The translations under genes and the position numbers were made by a program. Shown piece by piece: positions 48,533 to 57,089 of a DNA stretch of 64,000 bases. The stretch lies in NCBI GenBank assembly GCA_015075375.1, contig JABTUM010000001.1, positions 243,201-307,200 of the forward strand, written 5' to 3'. The stretch's first letter is position 1, and each line of letters opens with the position of its first letter. The DNA is from Planctomycetota bacterium (GTDB lineage Bacteria; Planctomycetota; SZUA-567; H5-PLA8). Under the pieces are notes generated by a model. It saw nothing but the letters and a program-made list of their open reading frames with translations, ran no database searches and was not told the DNA's origin.

Positions 48533-49615
48533 TCACGCGTTCTGCGCCAGACGCTTGCCGGAAGTGCGGGCGTCGCCGGGCAGGCGATGCCGGGCCGCGG
48601 CCAGACGCGCGGCCAAACGGTAGGCGCTCATGAAGCTGTCCGTACGCGCCTGGCCCTTCCAGGCGATATCGTACGCCGTTCCGTGGTCGGGCGAGGTGCG
48701 GATGATCTCGAGCCCCAGCGTCACGTTCACCCCGGTGTCGAAAGCGAACATCTTGAACGGAATGCTGCCCTGATCGTGATACAGCGCCACGTGCCCGTCG
48801 AAGCGCGCCAGCGCGTCCCGCGTGAAAGCCGTATCCGGCGGCAAGGGGCCTTCGACTTGCAGGCCCAAGCTCTGGAGGCGCTGCACGGCCGGCTTGACGA
48901 TGCGAATATCCTCGTCGCCGAAGAGCCCTTCCTCGCCGGCGTGCGGGTTGAGCCCCAGCACGGCCAGCCGCGGCGGCTTTCCGTCGCGCAAGATGCGCAG
49001 ATTCTGGTTCATCAGCGTCGCCACACGGCAAATCCGCTCCAGCGTGATCGACTCAGGCACGCTTCTAAGGGACTGGTGCGCGGTGACGAACGTGACGGCG
49101 ATCTTCTCGCTGTACAGCAGCATCGCGATGTCCGGCGCTCCGGTGAGCGACGCGATCATCTCGGTATGCCCGGGGAAATCGATGCCCGCGAGATTCAATG
49201 CTTTCTTGCTGATCGGTGCCGTCACCATCGCCACGCAGCGCCCACTGCGGCAAGCCTGTACCGCGGCCTCGATAAAGCGCGCCGCCGCCGCGCCGCACGC
49301 GGCCTGGCTACGGCCCGGCGTGACCGTCGTACCTTTAAAGGTATCGGAGACGTCGAAAACGGCCGGCGCATGCAGGCGCTCGGGAATGGCATCCAGCACC
49401 TGAGCGCCAAAAGTTCGGCCGGTCCGGTCGGCCACCTGCCGCAGCACGGCCACATTGCCCATCACCAGCGGCACCGTATGCTCTGGAAACTCTTTCAGCG
49501 CCAGCAGTTCCAGGCACAACTCCGGCCCCACGCCCGCGGCATCGCCCATGGTGACGGCGACGATCCCCGGGGGCGACGGTCCGGCTGCGCCCGTGTTCGC
49601 TGCGGCTTCGCTCAT
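48533..49615 (-). CDS. pdxA: 4-hydroxythreonine-4-phosphate dehydrogenase PdxA
   Basis: 360 residues, full length. Conserved parts include IVAVTMGDAAGVGPELCLELL, ISKKALNLAGIDFPGHTEMIASLTG (metal-binding His), LGLNPHAGEEGLFGDEDIRIVKPA, and AFTRDALARFDGHVALYHDQGSIPFKMFAFDTGVNVTLGLEIIRTSPDHGTAYDIAWKGQA. It oxidises 4-phosphohydroxy-threonine with NAD in DXP-independent pyridoxal-phosphate biosynthesis, deoxyxylulose-5-phosphate branch. It is transcribed divergently from recQ; the shared intergenic gap is 106 bp. Confidence 0.96.
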   Translation of the reverse strand: MSEAAANTGAAGPSPPGIVAVTMGDAAGVGPELCLELLALKEFPEHTVPLVMGNVAVLRQVADRTGRTFGAQVLDAIPERLHAPAVFDVSDTFKGTTVTPGRSQAACGAAAARFIEAAVQACRSGRCVAMVTAPISKKALNLAGIDFPGHTEMIASLTGAPDIAMLLYSEKIAVTFVTAHQSLRSVPESITLERICRVATLMNQNLRILRDGKPPRLAVLGLNPHAGEEGLFGDEDIRIVKPAVQRLQSLGLQVEGPLPPDTAFTRDALARFDGHVALYHDQGSIPFKMFAFDTGVNVTLGLEIIRTSPDHGTAYDIAWKGQARTDSFMSAYRLAARLAAARHRLPGDARTSGKRLAQNA

Positions 49616-49721
49616 GCCTTCACGTTACGCCTTGGGAGCGGCCGGCGCAAGAGTTCTCCCGCTTCCCCCGCTCTCGCGTTAGACACTCGGGACGCAAAGT
49701 CCTAAAACTACGCGAACGACC

Positions 49722-51833
49722 ATGTCCGCCACCGTGCCTGTCAAGCTGCGCGAAGCACTCAAACGCTTCGGTTTCGACGCCTTCCGCGAAGGCCAGCGCG
49801 AACTCGTCGAAGCCGCGTTGGCCGGGCGCGACGCGCTGGGCGTCTTGCCCACAGGCGGCGGCAAGTCCCTCACCTACCAGCTTCCCGCCACGCTGCTCCC
49901 GGGACTCACCGTCGTCGTCTCGCCGCTCATCGCTCTGATGAAAGACCAGGTCGATGCGCTGAACCGCCACGGGCACGCCCGTGCAGTAGCCTTGCATTCG
50001 AATCTTTCCGCCGCCGAAGCGCAGGAAGCGTTGCGCGAAGTCCACGCCGGCGAAGCCGCGCTCCTGTACGTCAGCCCCGAACGCCTGGAATCCGAAGCCT
50101 TCCGCCGCCGCATCGCCGCGCTGAAGCCCAAACTCTTCGTCATCGACGAAGCGCATTGCGTAAGCCAGTGGGGCTATGACTTTCGGCCCAGCTACCTGCG
50201 CCTGCGGCCGGCCGTCGAAGCCGCGCGCCCTTGCCCCGTCCTGGCGCTCACCGCCACCGCGCCGCCGGCCGTGCGCGACGACATCGTCAAGCAACTCGGG
50301 CTGCGTAAGGCGCTCGTCCAAGTCGGTTCGCTCGATCGCCCCAATCTGCGCTTCGAAGTCCACCCCTGCGGTCCCGGCGAGAAGCCGCGCCGCTTGAAGC
50401 GCATCCTCAAGGACCTCGACGGACAGGGCTCGCAGATCGTCTACGTCGGCCGGCGCAAGGATGCCGAAAGCGTCGCCGCCGATTTGAACCAGGTGGGCCT
50501 GCGCGCGACGTGCTACCACGCGGGCATGAGCGCCGCGGCGCGCAAGACCGCGCAGGAACAGTGGCTCTCCGGACGCCGGCCCATCGCCGTCGCCACTGTC
50601 GCCTTCGGGATGGGCATCGACAAAGCCGACGTGCGCGCGGTGATCCACTACCAGCATCCGCCCGCGCTGGAAGCCTACTACCAGGAGGCCGGACGCGCCG
50701 GGCGCGACGGCAAGCCCGCTCAATGCATTCTGCTCTACGCGCCCAAAGACACCTCGCTGATCCGCTTTTTCCTGCGCAACCGCTACCCAGCCCGCGAAGA
50801 GGTTCAGGCCGTCTACGCCAGCGTCGATCCAAGTGGCAGCATGCTCGAGGAACTCCGCGCGCACGCCAGCGAACTGACGCCCGAACAGCTCAACGTCGCG
50901 CTCTTGGCGCTCCACGAACAGGATCTCGTCTGGCACGACGATAACGGCCGCATCTGCCGCGCCGCCGGAAACCCGCAGGCCCAAGCCATCGACCTGAATG
51001 CGATGTTCGCGCGCAAAAACGCCGATTACGCGCGCCTCGACGCGATGCTCGAATTCGCCGCCGAATCGAACTGCCTGCGCAAGCGGCTCCTGCACTACTT
51101 CGGCGAAACCTTCGCTGCCGATTACCGCTGCGGAAACTGTTCGGCTTGCAGCGGCGGAACCGCCGAAGTCGGGCACGCCGCCGCACGCGACGAAGCGCGC
51201 CGCGTCCTCGAACGCCATCGCGCCGTCTTCCAGGCCGCCTGGAAACTCAACAAGGCCACCCTCGCGAGATTTCTTTACGGCAGCGACGCCAAAAGCATCC
51301 CCGCCGCATGGCACGCGCTCCCGGGATTCGGCGCACTCAACCATTTAACCATAAGCACGCTGCACACCATCGCCGAAGCGGTCCTCGACGAGGACCGCCG
51401 CGAGCAGGGATCTGCGTCGGCTTCACCCAAGGCCCAGTCACCGCGCGCAGAAGTTCCCGGCGGAGGCGCCGCCTTCTGGCGCGGCAAGGACCGTGCTTTC
51501 ACGCGCGAAGAGCTTCAAACGCGGGAAGTCCCCCGCAAGCACGGTGTCCTGATGCTCGAACTCTTCGACGCGAATCCCGGGCGCTTCGCACCCTCGCTGG
51601 CCGTCGCGGTTCTGCGCGGCGGCGCGCAGAGCCAGGAAAGCCGCACCGCCGAACTTCAGGCGCTCCCGCAGTGGGCTGTGCTCAAAGGGGTGAGGTACGA
51701 AGATCTGCTCGCCGATCTGCTAGCGATGTACGCGAAGGGTTATCTGGAGCCCCACGGCGGCAAGGGCAAACGCCTGGCGCTCAGCCTGCGCGGGCGCGAA
51801 GCGCTCCATCGCACCCGGCCTGCCAAGGCCTGA
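49722..51833 (+). CDS. recQ: ATP-dependent DNA helicase RecQ
   Basis: 703 residues. SF2 helicase motifs: GVLPTGGGKSLTYQLPA (motif I), VVSPLIALMKDQV, FVIDEAHCVSQWGYDFRPSYLRL (motif II and aromatic loop), LALTATAPPAV (III), STIVYVGRRKDAES-like (here SQIVYVGRRKDAESVA), TVAFGMGIDKADVRAVIHYQHP (V) and EAGRAGRDGKPAQ (VI). The zinc motif is C-LRKRLLHYFGETFAADYRCGNCSAC. A winged-helix RQC domain follows (about residues 510-700). An HRDC domain is not seen. It abuts the convergent membrane-protein gene (stop codons TGA/TCA touch). Confidence 0.96.
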   Translation: MSATVPVKLREALKRFGFDAFREGQRELVEAALAGRDALGVLPTGGGKSLTYQLPATLLPGLTVVVSPLIALMKDQVDALNRHGHARAVALHSNLSAAEAQEALREVHAGEAALLYVSPERLESEAFRRRIAALKPKLFVIDEAHCVSQWGYDFRPSYLRLRPAVEAARPCPVLALTATAPPAVRDDIVKQLGLRKALVQVGSLDRPNLRFEVHPCGPGEKPRRLKRILKDLDGQGSQIVYVGRRKDAESVAADLNQVGLRATCYHAGMSAAARKTAQEQWLSGRRPIAVATVAFGMGIDKADVRAVIHYQHPPALEAYYQEAGRAGRDGKPAQCILLYAPKDTSLIRFFLRNRYPAREEVQAVYASVDPSGSMLEELRAHASELTPEQLNVALLALHEQDLVWHDDNGRICRAAGNPQAQAIDLNAMFARKNADYARLDAMLEFAAESNCLRKRLLHYFGETFAADYRCGNCSACSGGTAEVGHAAARDEARRVLERHRAVFQAAWKLNKATLARFLYGSDAKSIPAAWHALPGFGALNHLTISTLHTIAEAVLDEDRREQGSASASPKAQSPRAEVPGGGAAFWRGKDRAFTREELQTREVPRKHGVLMLELFDANPGRFAPSLAVAVLRGGAQSQESRTAELQALPQWAVLKGVRYEDLLADLLAMYAKGYLEPHGGKGKRLALSLRGREALHRTRPAKA

Positions 51834-52208
51834 TCAAGCCTCCGGCGCCAGAAGCTTCAAGAAATGCGGAGCGATCAGGGCCAATAGCGTCAGTCCCAGA
51901 ATCTCCAGCAGTAAAAAGCACAGGATCCGGTCCGTCAGCTCGCGCCGCCGCACCCAGCGCGTCAGCCCCGATGCCGAAAGATTGCACGCGCCGGCGAAGA
52001 GAATGCCGAAGACAAAGCAGAGCACCGCCGCCGACGTGCCCGGCGCGAGGATGTCCTGAAATCGCCGCGCCAGCAGCCCGAAGATCTGTGCGTTCACCAC
52101 CGCCATCATCACCACCGTCGCCAGGTAACCGATGCTGAACGGAATGCGCGGTTGCAGCGGTTCGCGTGAAGGCAAATCGACCATCGACTCGTGTTCCCGG
52201 ACGGCCAT
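51834..52208 (-). CDS. Small membrane protein of unknown function
   Basis: 124 residues from 52208, or 116 from an in-frame ATG at 52184. Four hydrophobic segments are visible: IGYLATVVMMAVVNAQIFGLLA, TSAAVLCFVFGILFAGACNL and LTDRILCFLLLEILGLTLLALIAPHFL, with the last one probably two helices. No family is recognised. It is convergent with recQ and divergent from the oxidoreductase gene at 52362. Confidence 0.65.
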   Translation of the reverse strand: MAVREHESMVDLPSREPLQPRIPFSIGYLATVVMMAVVNAQIFGLLARRFQDILAPGTSAAVLCFVFGILFAGACNLSASGLTRWVRRRELTDRILCFLLLEILGLTLLALIAPHFLKLLAPEA

Positions 52209-52261
52209 GGTTTCCCCGCCTTCCCTTTTATAGCACCACCCGCACGAATGCGCGTCCCGCG

Positions 52262-52290
52262 TTGCAGCTTCGCCCCTTCTTACCTATAGT
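52262..52290 (+). promoter_or_regulatory. Promoter of the oxidoreductase gene at 52362
   Basis: TTGCAG (52262-52267), a 17-nt spacer and TATAGT (52285-52290) lie about 70 nt before the ATG, with AGGGAGAG as ribosome-binding site. Confidence 0.75.
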
Positions 52291-52361
52291 AGAGTCGCCT
52301 CGTACGATTCGGACCCGATTCGCGCCCCAAGCGCCTATCCTTATTAGGGAGAGCCCCCGCC

Positions 52362-53660
52362 ATGCCCGTGCCGGCCCTGCTGCCCATCGACGTCACCGTG
52401 CTTGGACCGGGCATGATCACCCAGCTCCAGCTCATGCCCTCGCTCTATCAGCTTCAGCGACTGGGCGTGGTGCGGAATCTGGCCGTCTGCGGCACGCGTC
52501 CCGGCACGATGAAAACGCTCGCCGAAGACCGCCGGCTCCTCGACGGCTTCCCCGGGCACTCGTTCGCCATGTACCCCGATTACCGCAAGGTGGACGCCAA
52601 AGGCAGCTTCCCCCACGCCTACCGCGACGCCTTGAAGGCGCTGCCGCCACGCCAGTGCGTCCTCGTCGCGCTTCCCGATAATCTGCATTATCCGGTGATC
52701 AAAGAATGCCTCGCGGCCGATCAGCACGTGCTCACCGTCAAGCCCTTCGTCATGACCCACGCCGAAGCGCAGGAACTCGAAGCCCTCGCTCGCGCGAAGG
52801 GGCTCGTCATCGGCATCGAATATCACAAGCGCTTCGACGACCGCGCCCTGATGGCGCGCAAGCGCTATCGCAACGGCGAGTTCGGCGAACTCCGCTGCGG
52901 GCAGGCGCACCTGATCGAGAAGTACTACTACATGCACTCGAACTTCCAGAACTGGTGCACGTGCGAGAACTCCGACGCCTTCACCTACATCGGATGCCAC
53001 TACGTCGATCTGGTCGCTTTCGTCACAGGCCTGCGCCCGGTCGAGGTCAGCGTCTACAGCAAACCGCAGCCGTGGCCCAACGGCAAGCTCGGCTACCTAT
53101 GGACCGACGCGCGCGTGATCTGGGAAAACGGTGCGACGTTGAACGTCGTCAACGGCTTCGGCTACCCCGACGAAGGGCCTGGCGGGAATACGCAAGGCAT
53201 CGTGCTGCATACCGAAGGCCCCGACGCCGCCGGCATGATCTGGCACAGCGACCAGTTCCGCGGCGTGAAGCATGCGATCCTTAAAAAGGGCGGCGACCCC
53301 GGCGACACCGCCTTCATGGAGAACAACCCCGACTACTTCCAGCTTGTGGACCGCGGAGGTGCGGGGCTCGAACCCGTCGGCTACGGCTACCGCAGCATCG
53401 AGTACATCGTCAAAGCCATTGCGCGCGTCGAGGCGGCCTGCGCGGGCCAAAGCGCCGCCACGGCCCTCCAGACGCGCCAGGGGCTGCTGGCCGAACTCGA
53501 CTCCGCCGGGATCATGGCCACGCCCGCCAACAGCGCCTACAACGAACTGGTCATCGAAGCCGGCCGCCTCTCGATTACCCACGGCGCCAAGCCCGTGGTG
53601 ATCGAATACGAACCCAAGCCGCGCGTGCGCTTTAAGGAAGATAAGGACTACGCACGATAG
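52362..53660 (+). CDS. Gfo/Idh/MocA family oxidoreductase (divergent)
   Basis: 432 residues with AGGGAG before the ATG. The Rossmann loop is VTVLGPGMITQ, unusual for a GxGxx(G/A). The EKP position reads TVKPFVMTHAEAQELEALARAKGLVIGIEYHKRFDDRALMAR, with Val in place of Glu. The second domain has SDAFTYIGCHYVDLVAFVTGLRPVEV. The Lys (the KP of the motif) is kept, so catalysis is possible. The C-terminus (~residues 330-432) has a helical extension and a basic end. It stands alone; the next gene, an esterase, has its own promoter. Confidence 0.88.
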   Translation: MPVPALLPIDVTVLGPGMITQLQLMPSLYQLQRLGVVRNLAVCGTRPGTMKTLAEDRRLLDGFPGHSFAMYPDYRKVDAKGSFPHAYRDALKALPPRQCVLVALPDNLHYPVIKECLAADQHVLTVKPFVMTHAEAQELEALARAKGLVIGIEYHKRFDDRALMARKRYRNGEFGELRCGQAHLIEKYYYMHSNFQNWCTCENSDAFTYIGCHYVDLVAFVTGLRPVEVSVYSKPQPWPNGKLGYLWTDARVIWENGATLNVVNGFGYPDEGPGGNTQGIVLHTEGPDAAGMIWHSDQFRGVKHAILKKGGDPGDTAFMENNPDYFQLVDRGGAGLEPVGYGYRSIEYIVKAIARVEAACAGQSAATALQTRQGLLAELDSAGIMATPANSAYNELVIEAGRLSITHGAKPVVIEYEPKPRVRFKEDKDYAR

Positions 53661-53689
53661 GCGAGCGTGACAAAGGGCACGGCAACCCA

Positions 53690-53718
53690 TTCCGAAGCGT
53701 GCGTTTACGGGGTATAGT
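53690..53718 (+). promoter_or_regulatory. Possible promoter of the esterase gene
   Basis: A TATAGT -10 (53713-53718) is preceded at 17 nt by a poor -35 (TTCCGA, 53690-53695). The ATG follows about 50 nt downstream. Confidence 0.45.
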
Positions 53719-53767
53719 AGTTCCGTATTCCAAGCCGAACGAACGCACTGACGAAAGGAACCCGTCT

Positions 53768-54658
53768 ATGCCGCTCGCCACCGTCGATCCCGCCGCCTTC
53801 CTCGATGCACTCCAGACCGAAGGCGGCGCGTCGCGCCTGCTCCCTCACGGGATCGCCTGCCAGGAGCACGTGGTCTACGGGCGCGGCGGCGAACACGAGC
53901 TGACGCTCGACCTGTTCGACCGGCACACGCGGCCCGAACGGGAGCGTCCGGCCATCGTCTTCATTCACGGCGGCGGCTGGGCCGGCGGCGACGCGAAGCA
54001 ATTCTTCGGGCAAGCCGCCTACCTGTCGTGGAAGTACGGTTTTTACGCCGTAAGCGTGCGGTACCGGCTCACCGATAAAGCGCCATTCCCGGCTTGCCTG
54101 CAGGACGTAAAGGCCGCCGTGCGCTGGGTGCGAGCGCGCGCCGAGCGCTGGAATATCGATCCCGAACGGATCGCCGTCGCCGGCGGTTCGGCCGGTGGCC
54201 ACTTGGCGGCCATGGTCGCGCTTACGCCGGGCGTGCCCGACTACGAAGGCGACGGCGGCACTCCGGGCATTTCCAGCCACGCCAACGCCGCAGTGCTCTT
54301 CAACCCCGCGCTGGACCTGTTCACCCGTGCCGTGCGCCAAGGCACCAAAGAGGCCGTCCGCAAACTCCTGCAGGCCGAAGTCGCCGACGCTCCGCAGCGC
54401 TTCAAGGACGCATCGCCGCAGTTCCGCTTGCATCCGTCCGCGCCGCCTTGCCTGATTTTGCACGGCGCAAACGACACCACCGTGCCGCCGGAGCAGGCCA
54501 CTGCGTTCCACTCCAGCGCCGCCGAACTCGGCGTGCCTTGCGAACTGGAGCTGTACCCCGACGTAGGGCACGGCTGGTTTAACAAAGCGCCGCACTTCTG
54601 GCCCACGCTCCAGCGCCTCGAACGCTTTCTAGCCGCACGTTTTCACCTGCAAGGTTAG
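53768..54658 (+). CDS. Alpha/beta hydrolase, HSL/BD-FAE-like esterase
   Basis: 296 residues from the ATG at 53768 with AAAGGAA 8 nt upstream. The catalytic machinery is complete: oxyanion motif IVFIHGGGWAGGD, nucleophile VAGGSAGGHLAA, acid in CLILHGANDTTVPPEQA, and His in YPDVGHGWFNK. The HGGGW and GGSAGG pair places it with hormone-sensitive-lipase-like and BD-FAE esterases. It probably deacylates a plant-sugar or small ester. No signal peptide is seen, so it is cytoplasmic. Confidence 0.92.
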   Translation: MPLATVDPAAFLDALQTEGGASRLLPHGIACQEHVVYGRGGEHELTLDLFDRHTRPERERPAIVFIHGGGWAGGDAKQFFGQAAYLSWKYGFYAVSVRYRLTDKAPFPACLQDVKAAVRWVRARAERWNIDPERIAVAGGSAGGHLAAMVALTPGVPDYEGDGGTPGISSHANAAVLFNPALDLFTRAVRQGTKEAVRKLLQAEVADAPQRFKDASPQFRLHPSAPPCLILHGANDTTVPPEQATAFHSSAAELGVPCELELYPDVGHGWFNKAPHFWPTLQRLERFLAARFHLQG

Positions 54659-54670
54659 CCACCGGCACGC

Positions 54671-54691
54671 GCCGGCCGCGTTCCGGCTTTT
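54671..54691 (+). terminator. Possible terminator of the esterase gene
   Basis: A 5-bp GCCGG/CCGGC stem with a 7-nt loop is followed by TTTT, about 13 nt after the stop. The same bases can form an alternative CCGGC/GCCGG hairpin upstream (54662-54675). Confidence 0.45.
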
Positions 54692-54698
54692 GGGTCAA

Positions 54699-54734
54699 TT
54701 AGTTGTTGAAACATTTATTGAGCAAAGGTATAGT
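54699..54734 (+). promoter_or_regulatory. MarR promoter overlapped by a MarR-type half-operator
   Basis: TTGAAA (54706-54711), a 17-nt spacer and TATAGT (54729-54734) form a good promoter. The element TAGTTGTTGAAACA (54700-54713) covers the -35 and is repeated before the pirin gene, where it becomes a complete inverted repeat. Confidence 0.75.
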
Positions 54735-54761
54735 TAGCGGGTCGACCGAGGATGCCTCGCC

Positions 54762-55244
54762 ATGCCCAACCGCACGCTTCAGGCCGAACTCAAACAGACC
54801 CGGCCCTTCGCCTCGGCCGAGGAAGAAGCTTTCTTAAACTTGTTGCGCACGCACGGCGAACTGATGGGACCGGCCGCCGCGCTCCTGAAAGGCCACGGGC
54901 TCTCGCATGCCCAATACAACATCCTGCGCATCCTGCGCGGAGCCGGCGGCGAAGGCTTGCCGTGCCTGGAAGTCGCCGCTCGCATGGTCACCCGCGAACC
55001 GGATATCACGCGTCTGCTCGACCGCCTGGAAGACGCCGGCTGGGTGCGCCGCACGCGCTCCGACGCGGACCGCCGTGTCGTCTTCGCCCGCATCACCCCG
55101 GCCGGCTCGAAACTCCTGGCTTCCCTCGACGAACCCGTGGCCAAGACCGTCCGTGAATTGCTCGGGCACCTGACCCGCGCGGAGCTGCGCACCATAAGCG
55201 AACTTCTCACCAAAGCGCGCACACGTTCGGAACATCCGACCTAG
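54762..55244 (+). CDS. MarR family transcriptional regulator
   Basis: 160 residues. The winged helix is clear: GPAAALLKGHGLSHAQYNILRILRGAGGEGLPCLEVAARMVTREPDITRLLDRLEDAGWVRRTRSDADRRVVFARITPAGSKLLASLDEP. The recognition helix and the D-xR wing are conserved. No Cys or other redox ligand is obvious apart from one Cys at ~residue 62 (GLPCLEV), which could sense electrophiles. It precedes pirin and nitroreductase genes with shared operators, so it probably represses all three. GAGG lies 10 nt before the ATG. Confidence 0.92.
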   Translation: MPNRTLQAELKQTRPFASAEEEAFLNLLRTHGELMGPAAALLKGHGLSHAQYNILRILRGAGGEGLPCLEVAARMVTREPDITRLLDRLEDAGWVRRTRSDADRRVVFARITPAGSKLLASLDEPVAKTVRELLGHLTRAELRTISELLTKARTRSEHPT

Positions 55245-55290
55245 TGCCCGGTTCGCTTTGCCGGAATACCGGGCTGGCTTTGCGCCATAT

Positions 55291-55306
55291 AGTTGTTGAA
55301 ACAACT
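55291..55306. promoter_or_regulatory. MarR-type operator of the pirin gene
   Basis: AGTTGTTGAAACAACT is a 7-bp perfect inverted repeat with a GA centre. It overlaps a TATAGT -10-like element at 55288-55293 and shares AGTTGTTGAAACA with the element at 54701-54713. Confidence 0.75.
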
Positions 55307-55336
55307 TTTAAGGGGCTCTTGAGAAAGGAATACGCC

Positions 55337-56059
55337 ATGAACGTTACCGCTCCCACGCCCACCCTTACTTTACGTCCCGCCGCCGAGCGCGGGCGCTTCG
55401 ACCACGGCTGGCTCGACGCGCGACACACCTTCTCGTTCGGAGGCTACCGCGATCCGGCCTGGATGGGCTTCCGTTCGCTGCGCGTCATGAACGAAGACCG
55501 CATCGCGCCGGGCATGGGTTTCGGCGAACACCCACACCGCGACATGGAAATCCTCACCTATATCCTCGACGGCGCGCTCGCCCACCACGACAGCCTAGGG
55601 CATGCCGAAGCGCTCCCCGCGGGATCGTTCCAATACATGAGCGCCGGATCCGGGATCGAGCACAGCGAGTTCAACGCGTCCGACGAGCGGTTCGTGCACC
55701 TGTACCAGATCTGGATTCTGCCCGCGCAGCGTGGACTCAAGCCCGCATACGGCCAGCTCGACCTGAACCCCGCCGACGCGCACAACCGCTGGCAGGTGGT
55801 CGCCGCGCCCATCGGGCACGGCGGCGCGCTGCCGATCCGGCAGGACGCGATCGTGAAGCTCGCGCGGCTCGAGTCCAACCATACGCTCTCGCACGAGCTA
55901 TCCGGGGGGCGCGGCGTGTGGGTGCAAGTTCTGCGCGGTAAGGTCACGCTGAACGGCGCGGCTCTGGCCGCTGGCGACGGCGCCGCCGCGGAGGGCTCGG
56001 GGCGCTTGGAACTGCGCGCCGGCGCGCACGCGGAAGTGTTGTTGTTCGATCTGGCATGA
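55337..56059 (+). CDS. Pirin family protein (quercetin-dioxygenase-like bicupin)
   Basis: 240 residues from the ATG at 55337 with AAAGGAA upstream. The pirin signature is complete: GRFDHGWLDARHTFSFGGYRDPAWMGFRSLRVMNEDRIAPGMGFGEHPHRDMEILTYILDGALAHHDSLGH. The metal-binding His residues of the first cupin (GEHPHRDMEI and HHD) are intact, as is HSEFNASDE. The second cupin (residues ~130-235) is without these ligands. Some members are quercetin 2,3-dioxygenases; others regulate redox genes. Here it lies between MarR and a nitroreductase, in an electrophile-stress-like unit. Confidence 0.95.
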   Translation: MNVTAPTPTLTLRPAAERGRFDHGWLDARHTFSFGGYRDPAWMGFRSLRVMNEDRIAPGMGFGEHPHRDMEILTYILDGALAHHDSLGHAEALPAGSFQYMSAGSGIEHSEFNASDERFVHLYQIWILPAQRGLKPAYGQLDLNPADAHNRWQVVAAPIGHGGALPIRQDAIVKLARLESNHTLSHELSGGRGVWVQVLRGKVTLNGAALAAGDGAAAEGSGRLELRAGAHAEVLLFDLA

Positions 56060-56119
56060 AGCGGCAGGATGGCCGCTCAAGAAATTCAAACACCAACCCT
56101 TTTTAAAAAGGAATCGACC

Positions 56120-56722
56120 ATGAGCAAGCAAGCCCAACCGAGTTACCCGATTCACGAGCTGCTGGCCAAACGCTGGAGCCCTTACTGGTACGACGAACGC
56201 CCGGTTAAGGCCGAGGATCTGCGCTCGATCTTCGAGGCCGCCCGCTGGGCCGCGTCGTCCTACAACGAGCAGCCTTGGCGCTTCATCGTGGCCACCAAGG
56301 ATCAGCCCGAGCAATACGCCAAGGTGCTAAGCGTGCTGGTTGAAGCCAATCAAGCCTGGGCTCAGCGTGCTCCGGTTCTGGTGCTGGGCGTGATCGGCCG
56401 GAACTTCGAGCGCAACGGGAAGCCCAACAAGGCCGCCGAGCACGACCTCGGATTGGCCGCGGCGAGCCTGACCCTCGAAGCCACCGCACGCGGACTGCAC
56501 GTCCACCAGATGATCGGGCTCGATCCCGAGAAGGGGCGCAGTGTCTTCGGCGTGCCGGCGGGCTTTGAGGTCTTGACTGCGCTGGCGATCGGCTACGCGG
56601 CCGACCCGGCGCAAGCGCCCGAAGCGCTGCGCGGGCGCGACACGGCTCCGCGCGGACGCAAGCCCCTGAGCGAAATCGTATTCGGCGGAACCTGGGGCCA
56701 AGTTTCGAGCGCGGTGAAGTAA
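56120..56722 (+). CDS. Nitroreductase family protein
   Basis: 200 residues from the ATG at 56120 (strong AAAAAGGAA). The FMN-binding features of nitroreductases are present: LLAKRWSPYWYDERPVKAEDLRSIFEAARWAASSYNEQPWRFIVATKD, and the C-terminal GLAAASLTLEATARGLHVHQMIGLD with FEVLTALAIGYAAD. It probably reduces quinones or nitro compounds with NAD(P)H. It lies 60 nt after pirin and is probably in the same transcript. Confidence 0.94.
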   Translation: MSKQAQPSYPIHELLAKRWSPYWYDERPVKAEDLRSIFEAARWAASSYNEQPWRFIVATKDQPEQYAKVLSVLVEANQAWAQRAPVLVLGVIGRNFERNGKPNKAAEHDLGLAAASLTLEATARGLHVHQMIGLDPEKGRSVFGVPAGFEVLTALAIGYAADPAQAPEALRGRDTAPRGRKPLSEIVFGGTWGQVSSAVK

Positions 56723-56726
56723 CGGC

Positions 56727-57074
56727 GTGCCTTTCGGTCTTTGGTTCTACTCGGCCAAGGTGGGTGGCGGCGCACTCCTCGCGGTGCTGCTGGCGGCATC
56801 GCTTTGCGAATCGAATCCGGCCTGGAATCTGGTGCGCACGATATCCTTAGGCTTGCTAGTTCTGCTGGGCCTGACCGGAGGAGTGCTGGGCGTCCTTATG
56901 GCGTTGGGCCGCTTGCGGATGCGCTGTCCGTTTTGCACTAAATCTGGACCTGCGGGCGGCAGCGCGGCCGAAGGCATGTGGATGGATTGCCCGGATTGCG
57001 GACACATTCGCTCGAGCGGACGCCTGAAGTTGAAACTGATTCGAGAGTTCGAATACGAATCGCCGGATCGCTGA
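56727..57074 (+). CDS. Two-TM protein with C-terminal zinc ribbon
   Basis: 115 residues from a GTG at 56727, 4 nt after the nitroreductase stop; the ribosome-binding site is weak. Residues ~15-30 and ~38-60 are hydrophobic helices (ALLAVLLAASL, LGLLVLLGLTGGVLGVLMAL). A zinc ribbon follows: MRCPFCTKSG and MDCPDCGHI, two CxxC pairs about 25 residues apart. Function is unknown. Its place directly after the nitroreductase suggests the same transcript, but the translation signals are poor. Confidence 0.65.
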   Translation: MPFGLWFYSAKVGGGALLAVLLAASLCESNPAWNLVRTISLGLLVLLGLTGGVLGVLMALGRLRMRCPFCTKSGPAGGSAAEGMWMDCPDCGHIRSSGRLKLKLIREFEYESPDR

Positions 57075-57089
57075 ACGCGCCGGACCACC

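Noticed and set aside
49620..51344. A 574-residue minus-strand open frame opposite recQ
   Set aside because: RecQ motifs on the plus strand are complete, and the antisense frame has no family features.
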